Shown: positions 27,289 through 37,156, numbered from the stretch's first letter. The stretch is DNA of 64,000 nt from JBCCIM01 sp965263205 (GCA_965263205.1 CBDHHF010000010.1:1-64000), one strand, 5' to 3'. Numbers and translations: made by a program. Notes: generated from the sequence alone by a model not told the origin.

Positions 27289-28260
27289 ATGCAATACAGA
27301 CGATTTGGACGAACGGGGTGGCAAGTAAGCGAGGTTGGGTACGGCATGTGGGGAATGGGTGGTTGGAAAGGTTCAGATGACACGCAATCGCTGCGCTCCC
27401 TGAGTCGCGCTGTGGAATTGGGATGTACTTTCTTTGATACCGCATGGGCCTACGGCGATGGTCATAGCGAGAAACTATTGGGCCAACTGGTACGGACGCA
27501 TCCCAACAAGAAACTTTACACTGCTTCAAAAATTCCGGCAAAGAACTTCACCTGGCCGAGTCAGCGATCGTTTACCCTCGACGATTGTTTTCCACCCGAC
27601 CATATCGAGCAGTATGTTGTTGATAGCCTGAAAAATACGGGGCTGGAATGTATTGATTTGATGCAATTCCATGTGTGGGAAGACAGTTGGCTTTCTGATG
27701 AGCGGTGGATGCGTAAAATGGAAGACTTGAAGGCACGTGGTATGATTGGTGCTGTAGGTATTAGTCTAAATCGCTGGGAAACCTGGAATGGCATAGCTGC
27801 TGTCCGTAGTGGGACGGTTGATGCCGTACAGGTCATCTATAATATTTTTGACCAGAACCCGGAAGATGAGTTGTTCCCTGCCTGTGATGAAATGGATGTT
27901 GCCGTGATTGCACGCGTTCCATTTGATGAAGGCACACTGACTGGAAAGTTAACCAAGGATACAACCTGGCCAGAAGGGGATTGGCGCAATACCTACTTTG
28001 TCCCCGAGAACTTGCACGCGAGTGTCGATCGGGCGGAAGCACTGCGCCCGCTGGTGCCGGCAGCTATGGATATGCCGGAAATGGCCCTCCGATTTATACT
28101 CAATAATGCATCCGTTAGCACTATTATTCCCGGAATGCGTAAATTACGGAACGTCGAAGCAAATATGGCAGCAAGCGAAAAAGGTCCTCTTTCATCCGCG
28201 CTGCATACAGCACTCAAAGCACATCGATGGGATCGTGAGCCAACTTCGTGGTCCCAATAA
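27289..28260 (+). CDS. Aldo/keto reductase family oxidoreductase
   Basis: 323-aa TIM-barrel NADPH-dependent carbonyl reductase. Catalytic residues of the family are apparent: Asp and Tyr in FFDTAWAYGDGHSE, Lys in TASKIP, and His in DLMQFHVW. The C-terminal STIIPGMRKLRNVEANM is the family's cofactor-binding end. GWKGSDD replaces the commoner WGG run. It lies 46 bp before the UPF0173 hydrolase and may be co-transcribed with it. Substrate unknown. Confidence 0.88.
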   Translation: MQYRRFGRTGWQVSEVGYGMWGMGGWKGSDDTQSLRSLSRAVELGCTFFDTAWAYGDGHSEKLLGQLVRTHPNKKLYTASKIPAKNFTWPSQRSFTLDDCFPPDHIEQYVVDSLKNTGLECIDLMQFHVWEDSWLSDERWMRKMEDLKARGMIGAVGISLNRWETWNGIAAVRSGTVDAVQVIYNIFDQNPEDELFPACDEMDVAVIARVPFDEGTLTGKLTKDTTWPEGDWRNTYFVPENLHASVDRAEALRPLVPAAMDMPEMALRFILNNASVSTIIPGMRKLRNVEANMAASEKGPLSSALHTALKAHRWDREPTSWSQ

Positions 28261-28306
28261 CTGCTTCCTCCTTTTCTTCTCTATCTCCTGAATCCCAACG
28301 AGTATC

Positions 28307-28993
28307 ATGGAACTTACATACTTTGGTCACGCTGCATTTCAGTTGAAAACTGATGATGTCACGCTGCTTTTTGACCCTTTTATCACGGGTAACCCATTGG
28401 CTGGGCCTGTTATAAAAGCAGAGGATCTGAATCCAGATGTAATTCTGCTCACACACGCGCATGGTGACCACTGGGGGGATACTGCACCTATTGCACTACG
28501 GACGGGTGCGTTGCTGGTAGCGAATTACGAGATTTGTGAGTACATCAAGCGGGAGCACGGACATCCGCGTGTGCACGCGATGAATACGGGTGGAAGCTGG
28601 ACTTTTGATTGGGGCCGCGTAACCTTCGTGCAGGCTACCCATTCTTCTTCTTTTCCAGATGGAACGTACGGTGGGTGTCCCAATGGCCTGGTTTTACATG
28701 TCGGCGGTAAGTGCATTTACAACCTTGGTGATACGGGTGCATTTGCCGAAATGGCGTGGATTGGTGAAGAGCATGATGTTGATGTAGCGCTCATGCCAGT
28801 GGGTGACTGCTTTACCATGGGCCCCAAAGGTGCCATTCGCGCAGCTTCGTTGATTAAACCAAAGCTGAGCATACCTATGCATTACGATACATTTCCGCCG
28901 ATCGAAATCGATATGCCGGAGTGGGAAGGCGGTATGGCTGACAAAGGCTTTGAGACAAAAGTTTTAGCGCCCGGGGAAACGATTTTGCTCTAG
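28307..28993 (+). CDS. UPF0173 metal-dependent hydrolase (metallo-beta-lactamase fold)
   Basis: 228 aa. The metal site THAHGDHWGD is the UPF0173 version of HxHxDH. Further ligands are likely in QATHSSSF, LGDTGAF and MPMHYDTFPPI. Length and the GGCPNGLVLHV strand fit UPF0173 proteins (YtkL-like), whose substrates are unknown. It starts 46 bp after the aldo/keto reductase. Confidence 0.9.
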   Translation: MELTYFGHAAFQLKTDDVTLLFDPFITGNPLAGPVIKAEDLNPDVILLTHAHGDHWGDTAPIALRTGALLVANYEICEYIKREHGHPRVHAMNTGGSWTFDWGRVTFVQATHSSSFPDGTYGGCPNGLVLHVGGKCIYNLGDTGAFAEMAWIGEEHDVDVALMPVGDCFTMGPKGAIRAASLIKPKLSIPMHYDTFPPIEIDMPEWEGGMADKGFETKVLAPGETILL

Positions 28994-29103
28994 CTTTCGT
29001 TCTTCACAAAAGTTTTGTATTTTGCAGGGTCCCCCGTTCCGTGCACGCAATACCCGGCTGCGTCCATGGTTTCCTGCCGCTAACCCTTGTGCTGGCAGCC
29101 CAA

Positions 29104-30150
29104 ATGCATTCCAATCCAAGAAATACGAGCTCAGCGTGGCGCTCGAAACGCCGCGGAAAGCGCTATTTTAGCGTTTTAAGACCGGCGTTGTTGCCGTTGC
29201 TGGGTGCATTTTTGTTTTTGGTACCGGGGCAGTCTTTTGCACAGCGTCCATTCCTCCAATACGACCAACTCTACCGGGGTGAGGAATCACAACGCGAATT
29301 TTATGGTGGATATGCCCTTACGGCCGAAGTAGCGTACCGTAACGCCGGCGCCTTGCAGGGAGAAGAACTTCAGGTGGTTGAACCCAATCCGCTTGGCCTC
29401 AGCTTCAGACTGGATTACCAATTCGCAAAACGGCTCGACTTGAGCGCTGTGGTGGATGCTGCCGGAAATAGCACGCGGCGCGGCCTTTCGTTAAGCTGGT
29501 TGGTGTTTAAATACTACGAACACAGCGACACCCGCTCTTTTGCCCTACGCCTTGCTGTTGATCCCTCTTTTGGGGGGCGTGTAGGATTTCCTCAAATCGA
29601 CATTGCGTGGTTATCATCTACGCTCGTTTCGCCGCTTGCCTCAACTAACTTTGCATTTGGCGTACGTCGCGTGCGTTTAGGATACGAGCAATGGGTACTG
29701 GCTGAGCCCGGGCTTTCTACGGGCTTTGTGTTGCATGGTACCGGGCCCTTCTCCAGTCCGCGCAACAACCTGGACGTTGTCTACACGCGTGCGCTGGGAT
29801 GGGAAGTCCATATGATGTTTGGATACAACTTCCGCCTCGATCCTGCCGGCAGTAATATTTTTGTCTCTGTTTTGGGGCAGGCAGGCAATTACGATCTTCT
29901 CGAAACGTCCTTTGAGCAACCGCTCCTCGGTGCGCTTAACCTGGATGCGGCAACATCTTTCAAAAAAGAAATTACAACGGCCAAAGATTATGTAGGCGGC
30001 GTAATTTGGGCGCGGTCGGGCGTCGAATTCCACCGACCGGGTTTCAAGATTATGCCTTACGTTGGTTTGCCGCTGCGGCAGTGGGTACCCGGTGAGGGAG
30101 ATTGGCCGCGTTCACGCCGGCAAGTTGGTGTTCGATTTATGTTGCGATAA
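29104..30150 (+). CDS. Predicted outer-membrane beta-barrel protein, unknown function
   Basis: About 348 aa from the ATG at 29104 (a GTG start at 29041 is possible). A basic N-terminus and signal peptide (LLPLLGAFLFLVPGQSFAQ) are followed by alternating hydrophobic/polar strands rich in Tyr, Phe and Gly and ending VRFMLR, as expected for a barrel. VEPNPLGLSFRLDYQFAKRL and GRVGFPQIDIAWLSSTLV are the best preserved-looking segments. I do not recognise the family. It is not obviously YjbH. Confidence 0.65.
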   Translation: MHSNPRNTSSAWRSKRRGKRYFSVLRPALLPLLGAFLFLVPGQSFAQRPFLQYDQLYRGEESQREFYGGYALTAEVAYRNAGALQGEELQVVEPNPLGLSFRLDYQFAKRLDLSAVVDAAGNSTRRGLSLSWLVFKYYEHSDTRSFALRLAVDPSFGGRVGFPQIDIAWLSSTLVSPLASTNFAFGVRRVRLGYEQWVLAEPGLSTGFVLHGTGPFSSPRNNLDVVYTRALGWEVHMMFGYNFRLDPAGSNIFVSVLGQAGNYDLLETSFEQPLLGALNLDAATSFKKEITTAKDYVGGVIWARSGVEFHRPGFKIMPYVGLPLRQWVPGEGDWPRSRRQVGVRFMLR

Positions 30151-30160
30151 GGCTTATGAT

Positions 30161-30216
30161 GCAAACAAATAAATTATTTGTTTGCGGTTGAAGGTTGCAT
30201 GTTAAAGGTTGAAAGT
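30161..30216. repeat. Perfect palindrome plus GGTTGAAGGTT repeat element, copy B
   Basis: GCAAACAAATAA (30161-30172) pairs perfectly with TTATTTGTTTGC (30174-30185). GGTTGAAGGTTGCATGTTAA and GGTTGAAAGT follow. It has the same layout as copy A at 23626 and likewise lies just after a stop codon. Confidence 0.75.
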
Positions 30217-30281
30217 CCGTTGGCTTGTAGCAGTTACTTTTTTCCGACACAACCCTCAAACGTTATTTTTTTACTTCGTTG

Positions 30282-30776
30282 ATGCTTATAGGCATTCTTT
30301 CTGATACCCACGGTTATTTCCATCCAGCAATTCCTGATTACCTCAGCGGTGTAGACCTGATTTTGCACGCCGGCGATATTGGTACAACCACCATCCTCGA
30401 TCAACTGGAGGCCCTTGCACCAACACGCGCTGTTTGGGGAAATATCGATGGGCAAGAGATCCGGCACAGGACCGAGAAACACATGCGGATCAAGTATGCC
30501 GGATTGAAGTTCTGGATGACGCACATCGCCGGCCATCCGAAAGCGTGGCAGCGAAACATGGATAAGCAGTTGGCCGTTGAGCCTCCCGATATTTTTATCT
30601 GTGGACACAGCCATATTTTGCGGGTTGAACGCGTGAAGTCGCTGGGGAATATGCTTTATATTAACCCAGGCGCTGCAGGCCGGCAGGGATTTCATAAAGT
30701 GAAAACCTGTCTGCGACTTAACATTGAAGGGGGCAAGCCGAAGCAAGTTGAGGTCGTGCATCTCGACGAAAAGTAG
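30282..30776 (+). CDS. YfcE/MJ0936-family metallophosphoesterase
   Basis: 164-aa calcineurin-like phosphodiesterase. Metal ligands are visible in SDTHGY, HAGDIG, GNID, GHSH and the closing NPGA. Length is typical of this single-domain group, which hydrolyses model phosphodiesters; the natural substrate is unsettled. I chose the ATG at 30282 over the TTG one codon earlier. It is followed after 50 bp by the GAF-phosphatase gene. Confidence 0.9.
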   Translation: MLIGILSDTHGYFHPAIPDYLSGVDLILHAGDIGTTTILDQLEALAPTRAVWGNIDGQEIRHRTEKHMRIKYAGLKFWMTHIAGHPKAWQRNMDKQLAVEPPDIFICGHSHILRVERVKSLGNMLYINPGAAGRQGFHKVKTCLRLNIEGGKPKQVEVVHLDEK

Positions 30777-30826
30777 CGGTTCTCCGAACGCATCCCTGCA
30801 AACACACTACGTACCCTGAGAGGCCC

Positions 30827-32560
30827 ATGCCCGGAAGTACTTCACACGAGCAAAGGACGACCCGCCACGACTTGCGGGCACTGTACGAAACGAGCCAGAT
30901 GTTGAGCTCGTCTCTCGACCTGGAGTTCATCCTCAACAATCTATTGCTGACCGCCATGAGCAAGCTGCTTGTGACCCGCGGCGTGGCATTGCTGTATAAT
31001 GACGAGGAAGGATGTTACCAGGTACTGAAGGTCAAAGGGCTTCCCAATATGGACGCCGGCGCGAAAATTAAGCTCGATGAGCTGCATTCTGGCGAATTGA
31101 TTGGTGCAGACGATATCCCTGAAGAACTCGCCCGGCATCAGATCGTGATGCTGCTGCCTGTTGCTTTTGGGCATCGAAAAATTGGACTCATCGGTCTGGG
31201 GCCCAAAGCAACGGGACAGGCATTCGATCCGGAAGAGCTCGAGTTCATTTTGTCGCTCGTCAACATGTCGTCTGCCTCGGTACTCAACTCGTTGATGGTT
31301 GAAGAATTGCAGCTCACCAACCGTGAGCTCGATGGGAAGGTACAGCAGCTGAATACCCTGTTCGATTTGTCGCAGGAATTCAATGCGACCGTGGATCGCG
31401 AGAAGCTGGTCAAGCTGCTTGCGTTTGCGCTCATGGGGCAGATGCTGGTGAACAAACACTTGTTTTTGCTCCAGCGTCGCGATGATGACGAAGAAACATC
31501 GTCGCTGCAAATTGTGGCTTCACAAGGCGTAGATACGGGGGTTTGTTCAGGCGAAATGCTTGAGAAGCTTGCCGACTTGAAAAAAGAATTACAATTCGAC
31601 AACGAAGACGAGACGCCTGAAGAATGGCGATCCCTGTGTGACGCCGGCCTTGCGCTTGTACTACCCATTCGGCACAAAAATGAAACAAGCGCGGTCCTGT
31701 GCCTCGGGCCTAAAATGACCGGACAGGCGTACCAGCCAGACGACATCGACTTGCTGTATGCCCTCGGTAACCTCGCCTTTGTATCGATTCAGAACAGTTA
31801 CCTGGTTGAGCAGCAAATCGAAAAAGAGCGACTCGAAGAAGAAATGCGGCTCGCGCGTGACATCCAGGAACGGTTGCTGCCGCGCGAAACGCCAGAGGTA
31901 TCCGGATTGCAAATGGCGTCACTTGCTTTGCCAAGCCGGCATGTAGGTGGGGATTACTTTGACCTTGTGGCACAGCAAAATGGGAGTATTCTGATTGCCA
32001 TCGCTGACGTAACAGGAAAAGGGGTGCCGGCGGCGTTGCTTATGGCGAACTTGCAGGCCTGCCTGCATACCATGGTTCCGATGGACCTGACCATGGAAGA
32101 ATTCATCGGCCACATGAACCGGGTGATCTGCCAGAACACAAGCTTCGATAAATTTATTACGGCCTTTACAGGGCTTTATCATCCGGAAACGCGCCGATTC
32201 GAATACGTGAATGCCGGCCACAATCCGCCGATGTTGTTGCGCAAAGACGGTGCGCTGGAGCTGCTGGAAGAAGGGGGGCTATTGCTCGGCGTGATGAAAG
32301 ACATGCCGTATAAGCGTGGAAGTGTGGACTTGCTGCCGGGGGATATTCTCGTTTCGTTTACTGACGGGGTAACCGAAGCCATGAGTCCCGAGGAAGAAGA
32401 ATTCCACGAAGACCGCCTCGAAGCGATATTGCGTGAACATCAGGACGAATCAGCACAGCATATCCTGGACGCCATCCGTACCGCAATTGTAGACTTCACG
32501 GGTAGCGAAACGCAGCTCAGCGACGATCTCACCATGATCGTCATGAAAGTGGGTAGCTAG
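30827..32560 (+). CDS. GAF-SpoIIE/PP2C serine phosphatase (RsbU-like)
   Basis: 577 aa. Two GAF-like sensor modules (about residues 15-160 and 180-330) are joined by a helix and followed by a coiled signalling helix. The PPM/SpoIIE phosphatase domain (350-577) has RDIQERLLP, GGDYFD, ADVTGKG, NAGHNPP and SFTDGVTE, with metal-binding aspartates intact. Such proteins dephosphorylate anti-anti-sigma factors or similar partners in response to a small ligand or redox state. No anti-sigma or STAS gene is nearby. A good Shine-Dalgarno-like GAGAGG precedes the ATG. Confidence 0.9.
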   Translation: MPGSTSHEQRTTRHDLRALYETSQMLSSSLDLEFILNNLLLTAMSKLLVTRGVALLYNDEEGCYQVLKVKGLPNMDAGAKIKLDELHSGELIGADDIPEELARHQIVMLLPVAFGHRKIGLIGLGPKATGQAFDPEELEFILSLVNMSSASVLNSLMVEELQLTNRELDGKVQQLNTLFDLSQEFNATVDREKLVKLLAFALMGQMLVNKHLFLLQRRDDDEETSSLQIVASQGVDTGVCSGEMLEKLADLKKELQFDNEDETPEEWRSLCDAGLALVLPIRHKNETSAVLCLGPKMTGQAYQPDDIDLLYALGNLAFVSIQNSYLVEQQIEKERLEEEMRLARDIQERLLPRETPEVSGLQMASLALPSRHVGGDYFDLVAQQNGSILIAIADVTGKGVPAALLMANLQACLHTMVPMDLTMEEFIGHMNRVICQNTSFDKFITAFTGLYHPETRRFEYVNAGHNPPMLLRKDGALELLEEGGLLLGVMKDMPYKRGSVDLLPGDILVSFTDGVTEAMSPEEEEFHEDRLEAILREHQDESAQHILDAIRTAIVDFTGSETQLSDDLTMIVMKVGS

Positions 32561-32583
32561 TTCGAAAGCTAACGCTTTGCTTG

Positions 32584-33840
32584 TCAGGCAGAGGGTGCAG
32601 CTGTATGGGCTGTGGCAAAAATAGCAGCCAACTGTTTTTTGGTAACGTCAGAAAGGGTACGCGATCGGCGCGCCATGAGGCGCTCGATGGCTTCGTACGC
32701 TTTGTCAAGGCGATAGGGCTGAAATCCACCATTGGGGCTGCCCCAACTGAAGGAAGGCAGATGCCGTGGCAGAAACTCACTGCCAAACAGGTTACATCCT
32801 ACACCAAAAACGGAGGCGGTGTTTACCATCGAGCTTATCCCGATTTTGCAGTAATCCGCCATGATCAGGCCGAGGAATTGACGGCCCGTTGGCTCAAACG
32901 CATTCAGGTGCTCGTTGTATAGCGTGGCCTCTCTGTAGTCGTTTCGAAGGTTGGACGCGTTTGTGCCGGCTCCGATGTTACACCAGGAGCCGATATAAGC
33001 ATGCCCGAGGAAGCCTTCGTGCGCTTTATTGGAGAAGGACTGCATAATCACTTCTGTAACTTCTCCACCCGCTTTGCAAATGGGGCCTATGGCGCTTTTT
33101 GATACATCTGCGCGTGGTTTAACGGTGCTGCGTTTGCCAAGGTAAATCGGCCCGCGCACTATTGCGCCCTCCATGATTTTAACGCCTCGAGCAATAAACA
33201 CGGGGCCTTCTGAAGCATTGATAATAGCCCCGGGTGCAATTTCTACATCCGGGCCAATGAAAATCGATTCGGAGTTATACAGCGTGACTGAAGCGTGGAC
33301 CTGCGGGGGTGTTTCCGCTTTGAAATTACGCGTCAGCCGGGCAAGATCTTGTTCGAGTCGAGGTTGCAGACCGTCGACTAAATGCCAGAGCCGGCTAATC
33401 ATCTCTACCCCACTAACTTCTTCAACAGGCAAGCCTTCGAACGTAGATGCATCAACAGGACCATCAAACTTGAGCGACTTCATGTCAGGCGCCCAGGCAG
33501 CCACAACAATCCCGTCTTGCACAAAGACCCTCGCTTTCTTCTTTTTGGAGGATTTACGCGAAAGACGCGCGACCAACTGAATAGGCAGTACTGTAATTCT
33601 ACCATTGACAAACAAATAGCCGCGTTCGTCTTCACCCTCATTTACCGGAAGCCCTGTCTGGCTACGCACAATTTCCTCAATTTCGGTCCGCGCGTGCAGT
33701 GAAAGGGTTGGGCGGTCAAACGTTTCCCATAAACGGACAAGGTTATTTAACGCACCTGTACGGATCAGGTAGACACCGCGTGTTTGTGCAATTGGAGAGA
33801 GGTGGTAGACTTCGTGGTCTTCAAAAAGACAAAGGTGCAT
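32584..33840 (-). CDS. Bacteroidetes-type GlmU-like sugar nucleotidyltransferase
   Basis: 418 aa. A reduced N-terminal nucleotidyltransferase-like part (CLFEDHEVYHLSPIAQTRGVY) lacks a clear GxGTRM pyrophosphorylase loop. A left-handed beta-helix with hexapeptide repeats follows (SIFIGPDVEIAPGAIINAS; GPIYLGKRSTVKPRADV). The AYIGSWCNIGAGTNASNLRNDY stretch is characteristic of this clade. The family is assigned to UDP-GlcNAc or related synthesis in Bacteroidota, but the missing loop makes the uridyltransferase activity doubtful. It is followed by a convergent phosphatase gene. Confidence 0.85.
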   Translation of the reverse strand: MHLCLFEDHEVYHLSPIAQTRGVYLIRTGALNNLVRLWETFDRPTLSLHARTEIEEIVRSQTGLPVNEGEDERGYLFVNGRITVLPIQLVARLSRKSSKKKKARVFVQDGIVVAAWAPDMKSLKFDGPVDASTFEGLPVEEVSGVEMISRLWHLVDGLQPRLEQDLARLTRNFKAETPPQVHASVTLYNSESIFIGPDVEIAPGAIINASEGPVFIARGVKIMEGAIVRGPIYLGKRSTVKPRADVSKSAIGPICKAGGEVTEVIMQSFSNKAHEGFLGHAYIGSWCNIGAGTNASNLRNDYREATLYNEHLNAFEPTGRQFLGLIMADYCKIGISSMVNTASVFGVGCNLFGSEFLPRHLPSFSWGSPNGGFQPYRLDKAYEAIERLMARRSRTLSDVTKKQLAAIFATAHTAAPSA

Positions 33841-34018
33841 AACTTATTTGGCATGAACCAGGCTGGATGCGTATGTGAAATCCGCCAGGTAGAACTAAAG
33901 TGGCTAGAACTAAAACGGAATGGAACAGGGTGCTCGTTGATGACCGCAGATATGCTTTAGGTCGTGTTGACGTAATATCCTGGGGTACAAAGAATAAGCG
34001 CAGGATTACTTAACTCTA

Positions 34019-34711
34019 TCAGCCGGCATTGTGTTCTGTAGCAGGATCTGGAGGCGTCTCGAAAGGCGGTGAATTCGGCGCGTTGGCGTGATTTAGCCGC
34101 TTGAGCAGTACTTCGTAAAGCTGAGCAACTTGTGCTTCTAGATGATCTGGTGATCCGTCATTGTGGAGCACGTAGTCTGCTTTTTCCAATAGGACTTCAG
34201 TGGGCAGCTGGTGGTCCATACGACTCCGTACGTTTGCTTCTGTTGTGTTATCACGTGCCACAACGCGCGCAATGCGTATATGGATGGGCGCGTGCACGAC
34301 AACCACTGCGTCCAGGCGGTCTGCACTACCTGATTCATAGATGAGCGCTGCTTCGTAAACGAGTAGCTTCTTGCCGGCTTCGAGGGCGTTGTCGCGTTCG
34401 CGTTGTAATACGCCGGCCATGCGTGGATGTACAATGCTATTAATTTGTGCCACCGCCGCATCATCGCCAAACACTTTTGCTGCAAGGTGGGCACGATTCA
34501 AGCTACCATCTTCCTGATAACTTTCAGCACCGAAAGCCGCTGTAATTTCCTGTCTCACATCTGTGTCATCTACCATAAGTGCCTTGGCAGCAGCATCAGC
34601 ATATACAACGTGCGCGCCGCGATCGGCAAAGAATTGGCATGCCAATGACTTACCGCTACCAATACCTCCGGTAACGCCGAGTAAGAAAATCTGGTTGGAA
34701 GGCGTAGCCAT
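34019..34711 (-). CDS. coaE: Dephospho-CoA kinase
   Basis: 230 aa. Catalyses the last step of coenzyme A synthesis. P-loop GVTGGIGSGKS, LID/CoA region YADAAAKALM and IVHPRM, with the DxxIVVxAP-type motif as DAVVVVHAP. The C-terminal ~20 residues (PPFETPPDPATEHNAG) are an extra Pro/Glu tail. It starts 11 bp after the outer-membrane protein gene stop and ends the HIT/OM/coaE group. Confidence 0.93.
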   Translation of the reverse strand: MATPSNQIFLLGVTGGIGSGKSLACQFFADRGAHVVYADAAAKALMVDDTDVRQEITAAFGAESYQEDGSLNRAHLAAKVFGDDAAVAQINSIVHPRMAGVLQRERDNALEAGKKLLVYEAALIYESGSADRLDAVVVVHAPIHIRIARVVARDNTTEANVRSRMDHQLPTEVLLEKADYVLHNDGSPDHLEAQVAQLYEVLLKRLNHANAPNSPPFETPPDPATEHNAG

Positions 34712-34722
34712 AGGAAAAAGGG

Positions 34723-36774
34723 CTATAGATTCCAGATGACAGACAGTGCGATGTTGGGGATCGTCTTTAATGTACCCCGTTGTGCTTCACGCTGAATGTG
34801 ATCTGCGAGTTCCTCGGGGAGATCGCCGTACAAGCGCTGCCTGATGCGTTGAAAATTGAGCCATCCATCGAGACGAATAGCTGAGCCGCGGGGCATGGGC
34901 CATACGAGCGCCATGGTGGGGCCTATTTGCTCAATCCACCGCCGGCCTTGTCGAGTTACGGTACTGCGCAAAATGGTACCCTCTTCGTCGCGCACAAAAT
35001 CACCATTTTCATCAATGCGTCGGTATCTGACGGTGTTGGCGCGCTCAAAATCAGTTCGGGTAAACACGCGCACGCCAATCTCACTATTTAATCTGCCTTC
35101 CGACCGGAGGCGTACCCAGCCGCTGTAGGTTTGCAGGGTGTCGAAAGGGATTTCAGCAAACGAATCTTGTAAAAAACGGCCGAGGCGGAGGTCGCTGAAC
35201 CCACCATTGACCTGAAGCTGGATGCCCTCGCCCAGATCCTGCTTAAACTCCGATTCATAGCGCAGTTCGCGGGCTGATTGATCCGTGGGGCGCCGGCCTT
35301 CCAATACAAAGTCGTCGACTGTATACGTCGCCCGGACTTCGGACGTTACCCGAAAATACGTTGCTTGCGCCGGTGTCCAGATGATGGTTGGCCGGAAGCG
35401 GAGCGTGCGTTGCACGTTGTTTTCTGCGGAGCGCCGGGCTTTCAAGTACACCGTGTGGTAGTAGGACCCGAACACGTTCATATTCACGGCTACATAAGGG
35501 CTCAGTCTGTACTGGATACCTACAAGTCCGTTGAAAAAGGCCTCATCTCTGTCATCCTGGTTGGCAAGCGGTGTATCGTGTCGGAGAATGTTGGCGGTGC
35601 CTTCTGTGCGCACGTCCATTTTCTGGGTTACGGCAATCTGGTTGCGGAGCCTGAGGGTGAAGAAGCTGCGGTCATAATCAGCCTGTTCAAGCAGGTCGCC
35701 TTTCTGCGTAGCCTGAACGGGGGGGAGTTCGTCGCGATTTGCGAGTTGCCGCTGTTCAAACTCTGCACCACCCTGCATGGTCAAGTGGGAAACGACTCGC
35801 CGATTTTCGAAGAGCAACCCAACCTCGGCATCAACAGTCCGGCGGTTGAAATCCGTATCGAAAAAGATGGACTGATCGGGTGCCTGGTAGGTGCGAATTT
35901 TACGGTTGTTAGCGGTAAAGTCGACGTTGCTGGTAAGCTTGAGGGTTTTGGTGAGGGGCGATTCAAGCTCCAGGCCAATGAAAAGTGTATCGCTGGTTGT
36001 GGCCTCGATGGTTTGCGTGAGCAGGTTGGAATCGGTGTCTCTGTTGAGAAACGAAATGGCCTGGTAGGCGTCGCGTCGTGCGTTGGAGTACGAGAAGGTA
36101 GAGCCCAGGCGTGTTTCGGCAAACAGGCGTTCAGCCTGGCCGGCCATGCGCACGGAGCTACCGCGCCTTGGATTGATCAGTTGCAGGTTGCCCCCGGCTT
36201 CTATGGCGACGTTGGATGTACTGCTGTTGCGCGGCAAAAAGCGCAGCTGCCCGCCAAATGCAGGGCCGGCATCGTTTTGCAGGGGAGCACTGCCATCTTC
36301 ACGATTGGCCCCGGGCCGCTGATCCATCGCAAAACCAATGGCGGGCTCAAACGACAATACATCCAGCAGTTTGAAGGTGGTGAAAGCATAAACATCCTGC
36401 GAGAGTACACGGCTTTGGCTATACCATGCAAGCCGGCCCTTGAAGTGGGGGACAACGGATGAAGTAGCCTCGGTTCGGTCGAGTAACCACGACAGTTGGT
36501 TCTCGTCCCTGAAGCTCAACAGGTTGTTGAAGAGAATAAAAGCATCTGATGAAAACCGGTTGGTTGCAGCAAATTGCCATTTCTTAATCCGTTGCTGCAG
36601 GCGTAAATCTGCTGTCCAGCGGTAGCGGTTTACATCGCGTTCAAACCCGGTGGCGAGTTGCTGCTGGTTTTGAGCGAGGGCTGTAGTGGGCAACAACAGG
36701 CAAACTGCGCACACGTAAAGCAGCCGCGTCAGGTGACGTGCCGGGAAACGTGATGGGTTTGCAATGAAGGACAT
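34723..36774 (-). CDS. Predicted outer-membrane protein, unknown family
   Basis: 683 aa from the ATG at 36774, chosen because it opens a signal peptide (YVCAVCLLLPTTALAQ); the longer frame reaches 36942. The mature protein is almost wholly amphipathic strands with Arg/Thr/Phe alternation (e.g. LKLTSNVDFTANNRKIRTY; FRPTIIWTPAQATYFRVTSE) and it ends IALSVIWNL, consistent with a large beta-barrel. No plug or known domain is seen. It lies between an HIT hydrolase gene (37 bp upstream) and coaE. Confidence 0.65.
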   Translation of the reverse strand: MSFIANPSRFPARHLTRLLYVCAVCLLLPTTALAQNQQQLATGFERDVNRYRWTADLRLQQRIKKWQFAATNRFSSDAFILFNNLLSFRDENQLSWLLDRTEATSSVVPHFKGRLAWYSQSRVLSQDVYAFTTFKLLDVLSFEPAIGFAMDQRPGANREDGSAPLQNDAGPAFGGQLRFLPRNSSTSNVAIEAGGNLQLINPRRGSSVRMAGQAERLFAETRLGSTFSYSNARRDAYQAISFLNRDTDSNLLTQTIEATTSDTLFIGLELESPLTKTLKLTSNVDFTANNRKIRTYQAPDQSIFFDTDFNRRTVDAEVGLLFENRRVVSHLTMQGGAEFEQRQLANRDELPPVQATQKGDLLEQADYDRSFFTLRLRNQIAVTQKMDVRTEGTANILRHDTPLANQDDRDEAFFNGLVGIQYRLSPYVAVNMNVFGSYYHTVYLKARRSAENNVQRTLRFRPTIIWTPAQATYFRVTSEVRATYTVDDFVLEGRRPTDQSARELRYESEFKQDLGEGIQLQVNGGFSDLRLGRFLQDSFAEIPFDTLQTYSGWVRLRSEGRLNSEIGVRVFTRTDFERANTVRYRRIDENGDFVRDEEGTILRSTVTRQGRRWIEQIGPTMALVWPMPRGSAIRLDGWLNFQRIRQRLYGDLPEELADHIQREAQRGTLKTIPNIALSVIWNL

Positions 36775-36811
36775 ATCAGAAATATGCAGCTCAAAAATAT
36801 GCAGCAATAAC

Positions 36812-37156
36812 TTAACCGGGAGGCCATGAGAGCGGCCGGCCGCCCAGGAGGTGTAGATGAATATGAAAAACGGTTTGTCCTGCTGCTTCGCCACAATTGA
36901 AAACCGTCCTGTAGCCATCGGTGAGCCCTTCTTCTTTGGCAATTTTTTGGGCTACCAGAAAGAGATGACCAACCACTTGCTCATCTTCGGGAGTCAGGTC
37001 GTTCAGCGTAGGAATAGGTTTTCTGGGCACAATGAGGATATGGGTAGGCGCTTGCGGACTGATGTCGCGAAAGGCAATACACTGTTCATCTTCAAAGACC
37101 AGGTCGGCCGGGATTTCCCGGTCTGCAATTTTTTCGAAGAGCGTTTTTTCAGCCAT
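36812..37156 (-). CDS. HIT-family nucleotide-binding hydrolase (HinT-like)
   Basis: 114 aa from the ATG at 37156. The histidine triad is complete (QTVFHIHLHLLGGR, HxHxHxx). The N-terminal TLFEKIADREIPADLVFED and PTHILIVPRKPIPTLNDL are textbook HinT. HinT hydrolyses adenosine phosphoramidates. It heads the group with the outer-membrane protein and coaE. Confidence 0.93.
   Translation of the reverse strand: MAEKTLFEKIADREIPADLVFEDEQCIAFRDISPQAPTHILIVPRKPIPTLNDLTPEDEQVVGHLFLVAQKIAKEEGLTDGYRTVFNCGEAAGQTVFHIHLHLLGGRPLSWPPG

Noticed and set aside
35278..36462. Plus-strand 394-codon frame
   Set aside because: Antisense shadow of the outer-membrane protein gene on the minus strand. Its composition is not protein-like.
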